From Sva-07 sp963828415 (GTDB taxonomy: Bacteria > Actinomycetota > Acidimicrobiia > Acidimicrobiales > Ilumatobacteraceae), in assembly GCA_963828415.1 (NCBI GenBank), contig CAWHEI010000002.1, positions 62,001 to 126,000 of the forward strand: 64,000 nucleotides of DNA, given 5' to 3'. The position numbers and the translations under genes are program-made. The notes below the pieces were generated by a model. It was not told where the DNA came from. It made no database searches and was given only the letters and a program-made list of their open reading frames with translations. Shown one piece after another: positions 54,063 through 63,229 of this stretch (its first letter is position 1; each line of letters begins with the position of its first letter).

Positions 54063-56543
54063 ATGAACATGACGTCCACGTCCCCCCCGGACGCATCGGG
54101 TCAGCCCGACGATTCCGGTCGCCCGTACGAGCCGGCGCACGGCGCCCCCCACATTCCCATCGAGGTCCCCGATTCGGCGTGGGGCAAGCTGGGCCGTTTC
54201 GGATTCCGTCGTCGGTGGTGGGTGCTCGGTGCGTGGGTGGCCATCCTCGTCTCCGTGTTCGCGCTCGTCGGCGCGATCGGTGCATCGAGCGACAGTTCCT
54301 TCTCGATTCCCGACTCCGAGTCGAAGAGCGGATTCGACACGCTCGACGCGTACTTCGGTGGCGCCGGCAGCGGCCGCTCCGGAACGATCATCTTCCGCGC
54401 CGATCAGGGCGTCGACGACCCGGAGGTCGTCGACGCGATGACCGAACTCTTCGACGAGGTCGCCGCCATCGAGGGCGTCACGCTGACGAGCCCCTACTCA
54501 CCTGCAGGTGCCCTGCTCGGGCTGGTCGCCACCGAAGGACCGCTTGCCGGGCAGGTCGCCTACGCGCAGGTCGATCTCTCGGAGAACCTCAGCGAGACCC
54601 AGAGCGGCGAGATCGGCGCGGAGATCGCCGACCTGAAGCCGACTGACATCGAGGGTCTCCAGGTCGAGATCGGTGGCCAGGCGCTCGGTGAGTTCGAGCC
54701 GCCGGAGTCGGAACTGATCGGTCTCGGCTTCGCCATCATCATCCTGATCCTGGCGTTCGGGTCCGTGCTGGCCATGGGGCTGCCGATCGGCGTTGCGCTG
54801 TTCGGCGTCGGCATCGGTGCCGGTCTGATCACCCTGCTGTCGAACGTGATCTCGGTCCCCGACTTCGCGGTGACGCTCGGCGCCATGATCGGCATCGGCG
54901 TCGGAATCGACTACGCCCTCTTCATCGTCACCCGCTATCGCGAGGGTCTGAAGGCAGGCCTCGATCCCGAGCAATCGACGGTCGTCGCGCTCGACACCGC
55001 CGGTCGCGCGGTCGTCTTCGCCGGTTTCACCGTCGTGATCTCGCTGCTCGGCATGTTCATCATGGGCCTGTCGTTCATCAACGGCCTCGCGACCGGCGCT
55101 GCCGTCACCGTGCTCGTGACGATGATCGCCTCGGTCACGCTGCTGCCCGCGTTGCTCGGCTTCGCCCAACGCAAGGTCGAAGTGACGCGCTGGCGTGGCA
55201 TCATCGCCGCCGGGCTCGTCGCAGTGGCGCTCGTGGGTCTCGGGCTGAGCATCCAGCCGTTGCTGATCGGTCTGCCGCTGGCGATCATCGTGCTGCTCGC
55301 GTCGTTCGCCATCGCGCCGCTTCGCAAGGAGCTGCCGCCGCGCAAGGAGAAGCCGCTGCGCCAGACCTGGGCGTACAAGTGGAGCCGCTTCGTCCAGCAC
55401 CGCCCGTGGCCCATCGCGATCGCCACCACCCTGTTCCTGCTGTTGTTGGCAGTTCCGGTGCTCGGGCTGCGTCTGGGCTTCTCCGACGAGAGCAACTTTG
55501 CCGAAGGCACCACCACTCGTGAGGCCTACGACCTGACGAGCGAGGCCTTCGGACCTGGCACCAACGGCCCGCTGCTGTTGACCGCCGAGGTGTCGTCGCC
55601 GGAGGACTTCCAGGTCCTTGGCGAGCTGACCGCCACGCTGCAGGCCACCGATGGAGTCGCCGACGTCGTCGGTCCGATCCCGAACACCGGCGACCCGGCG
55701 ACCGCTGAAGCCGCGATCATCAGGCTCACGCCGACCACCGGTCCGCAGGACGAGGCAACGTCCGATCTCGTGAACTCCTTGCGCCAGGACGTGGTCCCGT
55801 CGGTCACCGACGGGACCGAAATGGTCGTCAACGTCTCGGGTTCGGTGGCTGCCAACATCGACTTCAGTTCGTACCTGGCGAAACGGATTCCGATCTTCTT
55901 CATCGCCGTGCTCTCGCTGTCGTTCCTGTTGCTGATGATGGTGTTCCGATCGCTGTTGGTGCCGCTCAAGGCGGTCATCATGAACATGCTCTCGATCGGC
56001 GGCGCTTACGGCATCGTGGTGGCCGTGTTCGGGTGGGGTTGGGGCGCCGCGGTGTTCAACACCTCCGGCGGTCCGATCGAGCCGTTCCTGCCGATGATGA
56101 TGTTCGCGATCGTCTTCGGTCTGTCGATGGACTACGAGGTCTTCCTGCTGTCACGCGTCAAGGAAGAGTTCGACCGCACGGGCGACCCGAAGGGTTCGGT
56201 GGCCGACGGCCTCGCCGCGACCGCCCGAGTGATCACCGCTGCTGCGGCGATCATGATCGTGGTGTTCGCCGGCTTCGTGCTCGAGGACAATCGCATCATC
56301 AAGATGTTCGGCCTCGGTCTCGCTTCGGCGGTGTTCCTCGATGCGACGTTCGTGCGCATGCTGCTCGTGCCGGCGACGATGGAACTCCTGGGTGCCCGCA
56401 ACTGGTGGCTGCCGAAGTGGCTCGACCGCATCCTGCCGACCCTCAACGTCGAAGGCGGCACGCACACCAGTGCGATCGCCCTCGCCCACGAAGAGGAACT
56501 GCGCGAGCAGGCCGAGCGCGATCAGCAACTCGTCGACGTCTGA
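54063..56543 (+). CDS. MMPL family RND-type exporter
   Basis: An 826-residue membrane protein with two repeats, each with one helix, a periplasmic loop and five helices. The first half has RRWWVLGAWVAILVSVFAL, then LIGLGFAIIILILAFGSVLAMGLPIGVALFGVGIGAGLI and IGIGVGIDYALFIVTRYREGL; the second has FIAVLSLSFLLLMMVFRSLLVPLKA and VFGLSMDYEVFLLSRVKEEF. The GxDY-type motifs in helices 4 and 10 are the proton-relay region. MMPL proteins export lipids or drugs. The start is ATG 54063 or 54069. The TGA overlaps copy 2 of the 33 nt element. Confidence 0.92.
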   Translation: MNMTSTSPPDASGQPDDSGRPYEPAHGAPHIPIEVPDSAWGKLGRFGFRRRWWVLGAWVAILVSVFALVGAIGASSDSSFSIPDSESKSGFDTLDAYFGGAGSGRSGTIIFRADQGVDDPEVVDAMTELFDEVAAIEGVTLTSPYSPAGALLGLVATEGPLAGQVAYAQVDLSENLSETQSGEIGAEIADLKPTDIEGLQVEIGGQALGEFEPPESELIGLGFAIIILILAFGSVLAMGLPIGVALFGVGIGAGLITLLSNVISVPDFAVTLGAMIGIGVGIDYALFIVTRYREGLKAGLDPEQSTVVALDTAGRAVVFAGFTVVISLLGMFIMGLSFINGLATGAAVTVLVTMIASVTLLPALLGFAQRKVEVTRWRGIIAAGLVAVALVGLGLSIQPLLIGLPLAIIVLLASFAIAPLRKELPPRKEKPLRQTWAYKWSRFVQHRPWPIAIATTLFLLLLAVPVLGLRLGFSDESNFAEGTTTREAYDLTSEAFGPGTNGPLLLTAEVSSPEDFQVLGELTATLQATDGVADVVGPIPNTGDPATAEAAIIRLTPTTGPQDEATSDLVNSLRQDVVPSVTDGTEMVVNVSGSVAANIDFSSYLAKRIPIFFIAVLSLSFLLLMMVFRSLLVPLKAVIMNMLSIGGAYGIVVAVFGWGWGAAVFNTSGGPIEPFLPMMMFAIVFGLSMDYEVFLLSRVKEEFDRTGDPKGSVADGLAATARVITAAAAIMIVVFAGFVLEDNRIIKMFGLGLASAVFLDATFVRMLLVPATMELLGARNWWLPKWLDRILPTLNVEGGTHTSAIALAHEEELREQAERDQQLVDV

Positions 56544-56574
56544 TTACAACAGGGGTCAGACCCGCGATGTAATC
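56542..56574. repeat. 33 nt palindromic element, copy 2
   Basis: Identical to copy 1 at 22846 except A for T at position 8. It begins inside the TGA of the MMPL gene, just as copy 1 begins inside the PH/SHOCT stop. Confidence 0.85.
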
Positions 56575-56645
56575 GGAGTTCTTTCCGAATCGAGAACGGT
56601 CGGGGAACGATCCGGGATCCGTGTCAGCTCAACCGATGGCGTCCC

Positions 56646-56651
56646 TACGTT
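56646..56651 (+). promoter_or_regulatory. -10 box TACGTT of the DM13 gene
   Basis: TACGTT ends 6 nt before ATG 56658; leaderless layout. Confidence 0.45.
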
Positions 56652-56657
56652 GACTCC

Positions 56658-57284
56658 ATGAGTTGGATACGACGCAACCTCAAGATCGTGCTTCCGGTGG
56701 CCGCCCTGGCCCTCGTGGGTGTCGCCGTGCTCGCCTTCGGTGTCTTCGGCGTCCACACGCTGTTCATCGATGACGAGGTCGACGAAGACGGTCCGTTGTT
56801 CGATTCGGGCGTCGCGGCAGCAGCGGCCCCGATCGAGACTCCGACGACCGAGCCCGAGGTCGTCGAGACGCCTGCCCCTCCTGTGGCGAATGAGGCGCCG
56901 GTCATCACGCCAGCCCCGGTCGTCACCGACGCTCCCGCACCGCAGATCGTCACGCTTGCCCAAGGCACGTTCATCCCCCGCGGCCGTTACAGCGGTGAGG
57001 GCACAGCGATCGTGCTCAACGACGGCAGCGAGCAACGGTTCGTGCGTTTCGAGAACTTCTCCACCGACAACGGTCCCGATCTGCGCGTGTATCTGTCGGC
57101 GTCGGATGCCAGCGGCGACAGCGGCGCCTTCGACGACGACTTCATCGACCTCGGGGTGCTCAAGGGCAACATCGGCGACCAGAACTACGAGATCCCACCC
57201 GACGTCGACTTGTCGGTCTACGACACCGTGGTCGTGTGGTGCGTCCGGTTCTCGACGCCGTTCACCGCCGCCGACCTCGCCTGA
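56658..57284 (+). CDS. Membrane-anchored DM13 domain protein
   Basis: A 208-residue protein. An N-terminal helix (LKIVLPVAALALVGVAVLAFGVFGV) anchors it outside the cell. A Thr/Pro/Val-rich linker (about 55-95) leads to a DM13 domain (about 97-208): QGTFIPRGRYSGEGTAIVLNDGSEQRFVRFENFSTDNGPDLRVYLSAS, ending FIDLGVLKGNIGDQNYEIPPDVDLSVYDTVVVWCVRFSTPF. The single Cys in VVWCVRF is the conserved DM13 residue. DM13 proteins are thought to act in redox or electron transfer at the cell surface. The start is supported by a -10 box 6 nt before it. Confidence 0.85.
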   Translation: MSWIRRNLKIVLPVAALALVGVAVLAFGVFGVHTLFIDDEVDEDGPLFDSGVAAAAAPIETPTTEPEVVETPAPPVANEAPVITPAPVVTDAPAPQIVTLAQGTFIPRGRYSGEGTAIVLNDGSEQRFVRFENFSTDNGPDLRVYLSASDASGDSGAFDDDFIDLGVLKGNIGDQNYEIPPDVDLSVYDTVVVWCVRFSTPFTAADLA

Positions 57285-57287
57285 CCG

Positions 57288-58121
57288 TCACCGCTCGATC
57301 GTGCCGAAGCTCATCGCTCCGGTGGACGGCCGGATCGCTTCGATCGGGTCACGTACGTCGTCGATGTAGCCGAGCGCGTAGGCGCCGATGCGGTAGCCCA
57401 TCAGCCGCAACAGATCGTCGGGCAGCTCGGCGGCGATCCCGGGCGGCACCGACAGGTACTGGTTCTCCTCCTGACGGAGCCAGCCCACGTCATAGGTGAT
57501 GTTCAGGCCCACCCGGGTCTCGTCGGAGGTGTTGGCGCCGCCGCCGTGGAACACCTTGCCCGTGTAGAGCAGGCACGAACCCTTGGTCATCTCGGCGGGA
57601 ACCGTTTCGTCGACCGTGTGCTCGAAGCTGTCGGGCAGGTGTTGACTGGCGGGCATCAGTCGGGTCGCGCCGTTGGCCTCGGTGAACTCGGTGAGTGCCC
57701 AGATCGTGTTGCACTGCACGTCGTAGTCGCTCGGGAACTCGAAGAAGTCGAACGCCCACTGATCGCGATGGATCGACTGACCGGGCGAGTCCGGCCCGAT
57801 CGAGATCACCTGGGTGAGGTGCAGTTGGAAGCTCTGGGCCCGGTGGAGCAGCTTCTCGGTGACGCCGAGGATCGTCGGGTGCTGGATCAGCGCATGGCTC
57901 GACGGCGATCGAGCGATCAGGGCGCCGGTCCGTTTCGTGTTCCGTCCGGAGAAGTCGTCGCTCCCCGGTGGCGTCGCCTCGATGAACGGTGCCATTTCGA
58001 CCGTGATCGCGTCGATCTGTTCGACGCTCGCAAGGTCGTCGACGATCAGCGCGGCGTCGCGGTGCAGCACCTCGTGGATCTCGTCGACGCTCGCAGTGGC
58101 CGGAAGATGCACGACGCTCAT
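57288..58121 (-). CDS. Phytanoyl-CoA dioxygenase (PhyH) family protein
   Basis: A 277-residue Fe(II)/2-oxoglutarate enzyme. The iron motif His-x-Asp is in QSIHRDQWAFDFF and the distal His in LYTGKVFHGGGANTSD; the 2-oxoglutarate Arg is in DETRVGLNITYDVGW. The N-terminal SVDEIHEVLHRDAALIVDDL is the usual family entry. Relatives hydroxylate lipids and natural products; the substrate here is unknown. ATG 58121 has TACGGT 6 nt before it. It converges on the DM13 gene with only 3 nt between stops and is divergent from the ABC operon. Confidence 0.86.
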   Translation of the reverse strand: MSVVHLPATASVDEIHEVLHRDAALIVDDLASVEQIDAITVEMAPFIEATPPGSDDFSGRNTKRTGALIARSPSSHALIQHPTILGVTEKLLHRAQSFQLHLTQVISIGPDSPGQSIHRDQWAFDFFEFPSDYDVQCNTIWALTEFTEANGATRLMPASQHLPDSFEHTVDETVPAEMTKGSCLLYTGKVFHGGGANTSDETRVGLNITYDVGWLRQEENQYLSVPPGIAAELPDDLLRLMGYRIGAYALGYIDDVRDPIEAIRPSTGAMSFGTIER

Positions 58122-58127
58122 GTCGCG

Positions 58128-58133
58128 ACCGTA
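58128..58133 (-). promoter_or_regulatory. -10 box TACGGT of the PhyH gene
   Basis: On the minus strand TACGGT ends 6 nt before ATG 58121; leaderless layout. Confidence 0.45.
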
Positions 58134-58192
58134 GCGATGACGATTCGAGGACTGTCACCCGGGCGAACCATCGAGCTGCGAGACTGCTCGTC

Positions 58193-59143
58193 GTGTCGGC
58201 GATCATCGAGACCAGGGGGCTGGTCATGCAGTTCCCGTCGACACGTGCGCTCGACGCGCTCGACGTCTCGATCCCGACCGGCGTCACCGGCCTCGTCGGA
58301 GCCAATGGGGCCGGCAAGACCACGCTGATCTCGCTGGTGCTCGGCCTGCTTGTCCCGACCTCCGGATCGATCAACGTGCTCGGCCTCGATCCTGCTCACA
58401 AGGGTCCCGAACTCCGCGCTCAGATCGGCTACGGCCCCGAACGCAACGTGTTCCCCGACGATCTGCGGGCGTACGACTTCGTGCGACACCTCGCCGAGGT
58501 CAAGGGACTTCCGCGCGACGAGGCGCGCAGCAGAGCCAGCGACTCGCTGTACCTCGTCGGCCTCGGCGAGGAGCGGTTCCGTGCGCTCGGCACGATGTCG
58601 ACCGGGCAACGTCAGCGCGTGAAGCTCGCGCAGGCAATCGCCGCCGACCCGCGCCTGATCGTGCTCGACGAACCGACCGACGGCCTCGACCCCGTGCAGC
58701 GCGACGAGATGCTGAACATCATCGTGCAGGTCAACCGGAACTTCGGCATCGACGTCATGTTGTCGTCGCACGTTCTCGAAGAAGTCGAACGGGTCTGCGA
58801 CCACGTGGTGGCCCTGGCCGAAGGAAGGTTGGTCGCCCAGGGATCGATGGTTGAACTCGCGGGAGCGTCGGGCGGCATCGAACTCGAGTTGGTCGACATC
58901 CCCGATCGACCGCGGTCGGTCGATGATGTCGCCGCCCGTCTCGTTGCGGCGGGCGCTGGCGTTCGACGCAACGGCAACACGCTGTCGGTCGTCGGATTCA
59001 CCGACGATGAACTCTTCGACCTCGCAGCGCGCGGCGTCACGGACGCAGGAGCCCGGATCCGGCGCCTGGGTCAGCATCGCCGCAGCCTCGATGACATCTT
59101 CGCCGACGACCGAACGAACGCACTGCCTGAGGTCGAGTCGTGA
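58193..59143 (+). CDS. ABC transporter ATP-binding protein (first of two)
   Basis: A 316-residue nucleotide-binding subunit. Walker A is VGANGAGKTTLISL, the signature motif is MSTGQRQRVKLAQAIA, Walker B is LIVLDEPTDGLDP, and the H-loop His follows in VMLSSHVLEEVE. The C-terminal part (about 215-316) is an extra domain as in the DrrA/CcmA-type group. It powers the permease that overlaps its stop (GTGA). The start is GTG 58193. Exporter function is likely; the substrate is unknown. Confidence 0.92.
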   Translation: MSAIIETRGLVMQFPSTRALDALDVSIPTGVTGLVGANGAGKTTLISLVLGLLVPTSGSINVLGLDPAHKGPELRAQIGYGPERNVFPDDLRAYDFVRHLAEVKGLPRDEARSRASDSLYLVGLGEERFRALGTMSTGQRQRVKLAQAIAADPRLIVLDEPTDGLDPVQRDEMLNIIVQVNRNFGIDVMLSSHVLEEVERVCDHVVALAEGRLVAQGSMVELAGASGGIELELVDIPDRPRSVDDVAARLVAAGAGVRRNGNTLSVVGFTDDELFDLAARGVTDAGARIRRLGQHRRSLDDIFADDRTNALPEVES

Positions 59144-60021
59144 GCACCCCTGGTCGCGGCGACGCACAGATCGTCGAACGAGGATTTCAACGCTACGAGG
59201 GGCGCCGTTCCGGTGTTCCCGGCGCGATCCGCAGTGTGAGTTGGGAGAGCATCCGCGCCACACTCGGCCTCGGCCGACCGGCACGCAACAAGATCTTCCC
59301 GGTGATCGCCGTCGTGATCGCCTACCTGCCCGCCGTCGTCTTCATCGGCATCGCCGTGTTGATCCCCAGCGACATCCTCGAACCCGAAGAGGTAGCCGAC
59401 TATCCCGGCTACTACGGCTTCATCATCCTTGCGATCGTGCTGTTCACCGCCCTCGTGGCGCCCGAGGTGCTGGTGTCCGATCGACGCAACGGAATGCTGG
59501 CGATGTACCTGTCGACGCCGCTCGACCGACGGACCTATCTCGTTGCGAAGGCGGTCGCCGTGGCCGCGATGCTCGGCCTCGTCACGTTGCTGCCACCGGT
59601 GCTGATGTTGATCGGCTATTCGGTCGAGAACGCTGGCCCCGATGGGCTGGGCGGCTGGTTGGCGACGCTCGGTCGCATCGTGTTGTCCGGGATCGCGATT
59701 TCAGCTGCCCTCGCGGCGGTGTCGATGGCCGCGTCGAGCCTCACCGACCGCCGGGCGTTCGCTGCCATCGGGATCGTGCTGGTGCTGTTCGCGACACCGA
59801 TCCTGGCCGCCGCGCTCGTCGAGGGCGCCGACCTCTCTCCCTACTGGCGACTGATCGACATCTCGACCATGCCGTTCGAGCTGGTGTTCAGGATCTTCGG
59901 CGACCCTGGCAACTTCCCGGAGTTGGCGACGTGGGCGGTCCTCGCGAGCAATCTCGCATGGACGCTGGGCGGCATGGCGATCGTCTGGTGGCGGTACTCG
60001 AAGCTGGTGATCGCGCGATGA
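59140..60021 (+). CDS. ABC transporter permease (first of two)
   Basis: A 293-residue ABC-2-type membrane subunit. Six hydrophobic segments are visible, among them IFPVIAVVIAYLPAVVFIGIAVLI, FIILAIVLFTALVAPEVLVS, AVAAMLGLVTLLPPVLMLIGY and AIGIVLVLFATPILAAALV. The cytoplasmic loop LVSDRRNGMLAMYLSTPLDRRTYLVAK is typical of ABC-2 permeases. It overlaps its ATPase upstream (GTGA) and the next ATPase downstream (ATGA), so all four genes form one operon. Confidence 0.88.
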   Translation: MSTPGRGDAQIVERGFQRYEGRRSGVPGAIRSVSWESIRATLGLGRPARNKIFPVIAVVIAYLPAVVFIGIAVLIPSDILEPEEVADYPGYYGFIILAIVLFTALVAPEVLVSDRRNGMLAMYLSTPLDRRTYLVAKAVAVAAMLGLVTLLPPVLMLIGYSVENAGPDGLGGWLATLGRIVLSGIAISAALAAVSMAASSLTDRRAFAAIGIVLVLFATPILAAALVEGADLSPYWRLIDISTMPFELVFRIFGDPGNFPELATWAVLASNLAWTLGGMAIVWWRYSKLVIAR

Positions 60022-61052
60022 GCGAGTTGCCGTCGCCGAGCGACGATCGTCCGCGGCTGCCCCCTCGCGAATCAGCATCGCGCGATTTGCCACCTCCGAC
60101 CATCGCCTCAGCGGCCGCCGCCGCAATCGTGGTGCAACGCGGCATGATCGCGGTGAACCAGGTGTCGAAGTTCTTCGGCTCGGTGGTGGCCGTCAGCGAC
60201 GTGAGCTTCGCCATCGACCAGGGGGTCACCGCACTGCTCGGTCCGAACGGCGCCGGCAAGTCGACATTGTTCCGCATGCTGTGCGGGTTGACGCCACCAT
60301 CGCGCGGCACTGTCGACGTGCTCGGTGCGAACCCGCGAACGGACCGTGACGTGCGCGGACGCGTGTCGCTCGTGCCTCAGCAGGACGCGCTGTTCGACCA
60401 TCTCAGCGCTCTCGAATTCCTCGAGTTCGCGGCCCGAACCCATGGGATCGTCGAACCCGATGGTGCCGCTCGCCACGCCCTCGAACTGGTCGACCTGGCC
60501 GACGTCGGCGCCAAGCCGGTCGGCCAGTTCTCCAAGGGCATGCGCCAGCGGGTCAAGGTGGCGGCGGCCCTGGTGAACGACCCCGAGGTGCTGATTCTCG
60601 ACGAGCCGCTCACGGGGCTCGACCCGGTGCAGCGTCGACACATGATCACCTTGTTCCACCGCCTCGGCGACGATGGTCGCTGCGTGCTCGTGTCGAGCCA
60701 CGTCCTCGACGAGGTGGCCAAGATCGGGTCACGAGTCCTGGTGATCGCGCAAGGTCGACTCGTCGCGAGTGGTGATTATCGAGACCTGCGTGAGTTGATG
60801 GACGACCGCGCCCATCGAATACGTCTCGCGGCGTCGGATCCCCGCAAGCTGGCGACCGCGCTCGTCGAGCGGGGCCTGGTGAGTGGTCTGTCGATCGACG
60901 AACGCAACGTGATGGTCGACACGCTCGATGTCGACGCATTCGGACGCCAGGTTGCCGCGCTGAGCGTCGAGTTGGGCATCCGTCTCACCGAGGTGAGTCC
61001 GCTCGACGACGACCTCGAGTCGGTGTTCCGGTATCTCGTGGAGGGACGATGA
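60018..61052 (+). CDS. ABC transporter ATP-binding protein (second of two)
   Basis: A 344-residue nucleotide-binding subunit with a Pro/Ser-rich N-terminal tail of about 40 residues. Walker A is LLGPNGAGKSTLFRML, the signature region FSKGMRQRVKVAAALV, Walker B VLILDEPLTGLDP, and the H-loop LVSSHVLDEVAK. A C-terminal extension follows as in the first ATPase. The true start is ATG 60018, inside the stop of the permease (ATGA); the open frame from 58851 is a shadow of the genes before it. It pairs with the permease that follows. Confidence 0.92.
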   Translation: MSELPSPSDDRPRLPPRESASRDLPPPTIASAAAAAIVVQRGMIAVNQVSKFFGSVVAVSDVSFAIDQGVTALLGPNGAGKSTLFRMLCGLTPPSRGTVDVLGANPRTDRDVRGRVSLVPQQDALFDHLSALEFLEFAARTHGIVEPDGAARHALELVDLADVGAKPVGQFSKGMRQRVKVAAALVNDPEVLILDEPLTGLDPVQRRHMITLFHRLGDDGRCVLVSSHVLDEVAKIGSRVLVIAQGRLVASGDYRDLRELMDDRAHRIRLAASDPRKLATALVERGLVSGLSIDERNVMVDTLDVDAFGRQVAALSVELGIRLTEVSPLDDDLESVFRYLVEGR

Positions 61053-61804
61053 GCGTGGTGCCCGCCACCGATCGCTCCCGACGGCACGTGGCGCCGGCCG
61101 CGGCGGTGGCGCTGTCGTACCGGGTCGTGCTGCGGCAACTGACGAGCCGCTCGCGCATCATCGGTCTCTCGCTGCTCGCGCTCGTTGCGCCCATCTCGGC
61201 GTTCGCGCTCGGCAGCGCCGACGCATCGCTCGACGACTCGGTGCGTCTCATCGCCAGCGTCGGGCTCGGCCTCGTGTTGCCGGTGGTGGCGCTCGTGTTC
61301 GCCGGCGCGGCGATCGGCGACCTCCGCGACGACAAGACGCTCGTATACCTGTGGTTGCGGCCGATGGATCGCTGGCCGATCGTCGTGGGAGCAGCCCTCG
61401 CCGCCGGCACGCTCGCCGCGCCGATCACGGTGATTCCGATCGTGTTGGCGGCCGCCCTCACCGGGGCCGGCAACGGCATCGTCGTCGCCACGTTGCTCGC
61501 CACCGTCATCGGTCTCGTCGCCTACGTGGCCGTGTTCACGCTGTTCGGCGTGTGGCTGAAGCGCTTCATCGTGTGGGGTCTCGCGTACATCCTGATCTGG
61601 GAGGGGTTCATCGCCCAGGCCGGCGCAGGCGTCGCCCGGCTCGCGCTGCGCAAGTACACGCGTTCGGTCCTCGTCGAGCGCACCGGCGCCGACCTCGACC
61701 TCGCCGACTTCTCGCTGGCGATGGCCGTGATCGTGCCGCTCGTCGTTGCGGTCATCGCCCTGGCCGTGGCCGCCTGGCGCCTGTCCAACCAGGACATCGA
61801 CTGA
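61049..61804 (+). CDS. ABC transporter permease (second of two)
   Basis: A 251-residue membrane subunit with six hydrophobic segments: IIGLSLLALVAPISAFAL, VGLGLVLPVVALVFAGAAI, PIVVGAALAAGTLAAPITVIPIVLAAAL, VVATLLATVIGLVAYVAVFTLFGVWL, and others. The loop GDLRDDKTLVYLWLRPMDRW between segments corresponds to the ABC-2 coupling helix region. Its ATG overlaps the stop of the second ATPase (ATGA). Two ATPase-permease pairs in one operon suggest either a heteromeric exporter or two related exporters. Confidence 0.87.
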   Translation: MSVVPATDRSRRHVAPAAAVALSYRVVLRQLTSRSRIIGLSLLALVAPISAFALGSADASLDDSVRLIASVGLGLVLPVVALVFAGAAIGDLRDDKTLVYLWLRPMDRWPIVVGAALAAGTLAAPITVIPIVLAAALTGAGNGIVVATLLATVIGLVAYVAVFTLFGVWLKRFIVWGLAYILIWEGFIAQAGAGVARLALRKYTRSVLVERTGADLDLADFSLAMAVIVPLVVAVIALAVAAWRLSNQDID

Positions 61805-61810
61805 CCGGCG

Positions 61811-61816
61811 TAACCT
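61811..61816 (+). promoter_or_regulatory. -10 box TAACCT of the second LLM gene
   Basis: TAACCT ends 7 nt before ATG 61824, in the 19 nt gap after the ABC operon. Confidence 0.45.
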
Positions 61817-61823
61817 CCACGCC

Positions 61824-62738
61824 ATGACTCGGCGGCTGCGAATCGGACACCAATTGTCGGCACGCATCGAGGGTGACCCGGTCGCCGCCGCAGTCCGTGC
61901 CGAAGAACTGGGCTTCGACATCGTGCTGGCCGCCGACCACGTCGGGCTCGGCTGGTCGCCGATGCCGACACTCGCCGCGGTTGCCTCGGTGACCGAACGA
62001 ATTCGGCTCGGCACCCTCGTGCTGAACAACGACATGCGCAACCCGGTGCAGCTCGCCTGGGAGGTGTCGACGATCGATCGGATCTCGGGCGGTCGTTTCG
62101 AACTGGGCCTCGGCGCCGGCCACACGCCCGGCGAGTACGACGCCACCGGGATCGAGCGTGCTGCGCCCGCCGAGCGCAAGCGTCGTCTCGCCGAGAGCGT
62201 CGAGGTCATCCGCGACCTCCTCGACGGCAGTGCGGTCGAACACGAGGGCGAGTACTACCGCATCGACCGGGCCCGGATCGACCCATCCGAGCAGGCACGC
62301 CTGCCGATCCTCGTCGGGGGCAACGGCGCGGCGCTGCTCAACCACGCCGGTCGGTACGCCGACATCGTTGGGCTTCAGGGCCTCGGGCGCACACGGGAGG
62401 ACGGCCACAGTCACGAGGTGAAGTGGTCGACGCATCACCTCGACGCGCAGATCGAGCAGGTGCGTGTCGGCGCCGGCGTGCGTTTCGACGACGTCGAGTT
62501 CAATGCCATGGTCCAGGTCGTGCAGATCACCGACGATCGCGAGGCCGCACTGGCCAAGGTCGTCGATCGCGTCGACGGGCTGACGATGGACGACGCGATG
62601 ACGACGCCGTATCTGCTGATCGGCACGGTCGACGAGATCGTGCTGCACCTCATGACCTGCAACGAGCGGTGGGGGATCAACTACTTCGCCGTGCGCGAGC
62701 TCGACGACTTCGAACCGGTCCTCCGGGCGCTGCGCTGA
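61824..62738 (+). CDS. LLM class F420-dependent oxidoreductase (TIGR03621-like)
   Basis: A 304-residue luciferase-like TIM barrel. Blocks include RIGHQLSARIEGDPVAAAVRAEELGFDIVLAADHVGLGWSPMPTLAAVASVTERIRLGTLVLNNDMRNPVQLAWEVSTIDRISGGRFELGLGAGH and LPILVGGNGAALLNHAGRYADIVGLQG. The C-terminus NERWGINYFAVRELDDFEPVLRALR fits a family found in mycobacteria and relatives. F420 as cofactor is inferred. ATG 61824 has its own -10 box, so it may be expressed apart from the ABC operon. Confidence 0.87.
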   Translation: MTRRLRIGHQLSARIEGDPVAAAVRAEELGFDIVLAADHVGLGWSPMPTLAAVASVTERIRLGTLVLNNDMRNPVQLAWEVSTIDRISGGRFELGLGAGHTPGEYDATGIERAAPAERKRRLAESVEVIRDLLDGSAVEHEGEYYRIDRARIDPSEQARLPILVGGNGAALLNHAGRYADIVGLQGLGRTREDGHSHEVKWSTHHLDAQIEQVRVGAGVRFDDVEFNAMVQVVQITDDREAALAKVVDRVDGLTMDDAMTTPYLLIGTVDEIVLHLMTCNERWGINYFAVRELDDFEPVLRALR

Positions 62739-62756
62739 CCTCGCTGGTCGGGTGTC

Positions 62757-62815
62757 GTGCAGTTCCGTGAGGATCTGGTCGCAGCAGTCGCGACCAGATC
62801 CGCTGAGAACTGCAC
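62757..62815. terminator. Large bidirectional hairpin between convergent LLM and VOC genes
   Basis: Outer arms GTGCAGTTC and GAACTGCAC and inner arms GGATCTGGTCGC and GCGACCAGATCC pair perfectly, split by a 5-nt internal loop, with a 7-nt apical loop. It fills most of the 90 bp between the two stops (62738 and 62829). No U tract follows. Confidence 0.6.
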
Positions 62816-62828
62816 ACCCGGGCGGCGG

Positions 62829-63188
62829 TCAGTGCTGGCCGACGCAGAACTCGTTGCCCTCGGGATCGGCGAGCGTCGTCCACTCGATCCCGTACTCGGC
62901 CTTCTCGTGCACGATCGTGGCGCCGAGGCCGACGAGCCGATCGACCTCGGCCGCACGGTCATCGGTGTGCATGTCGAGGTGAACCCGGTTCTTGACGGTC
63001 TTGCCCTCTGGGACCTGGATGAACATCATCATCGGCTCTGACCCATCACCCGGAATGCGGGCGAAGAACTCGCTGGCGGCCATCTCACCGGCCTGGTCCA
63101 CTGGACGACCGACGGCGGCCGACCAGAACTCGGCGACGGTCAGGGCGTTCGCGCAGTCGAAGGTGATGGCGACGAAATGCAGGCTCAT
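62829..63188 (-). CDS. VOC (glyoxalase-like) family protein
   Basis: A 119-residue single VOC module: MSLHFVAITFDCANALTVAEFWSAAVGRPVD, VHLDMHTDDRAAEVDRLVGLG and the C-terminal TLADPEGNEFCVGQH. It resembles each half of the two-module protein at 1766-2500, including the DPEGNEFC ending. Such small proteins dimerise to form a metal site; no substrate is known for this subgroup. A weak box CACACT lies 6 nt before the ATG. Confidence 0.82.
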   Translation of the reverse strand: MSLHFVAITFDCANALTVAEFWSAAVGRPVDQAGEMAASEFFARIPGDGSEPMMMFIQVPEGKTVKNRVHLDMHTDDRAAEVDRLVGLGATIVHEKAEYGIEWTTLADPEGNEFCVGQH

Positions 63189-63229
63189 TCGTCCAGTGTG
63201 TCACGGAGCGCCGAAGCGTTGGACCGAAC

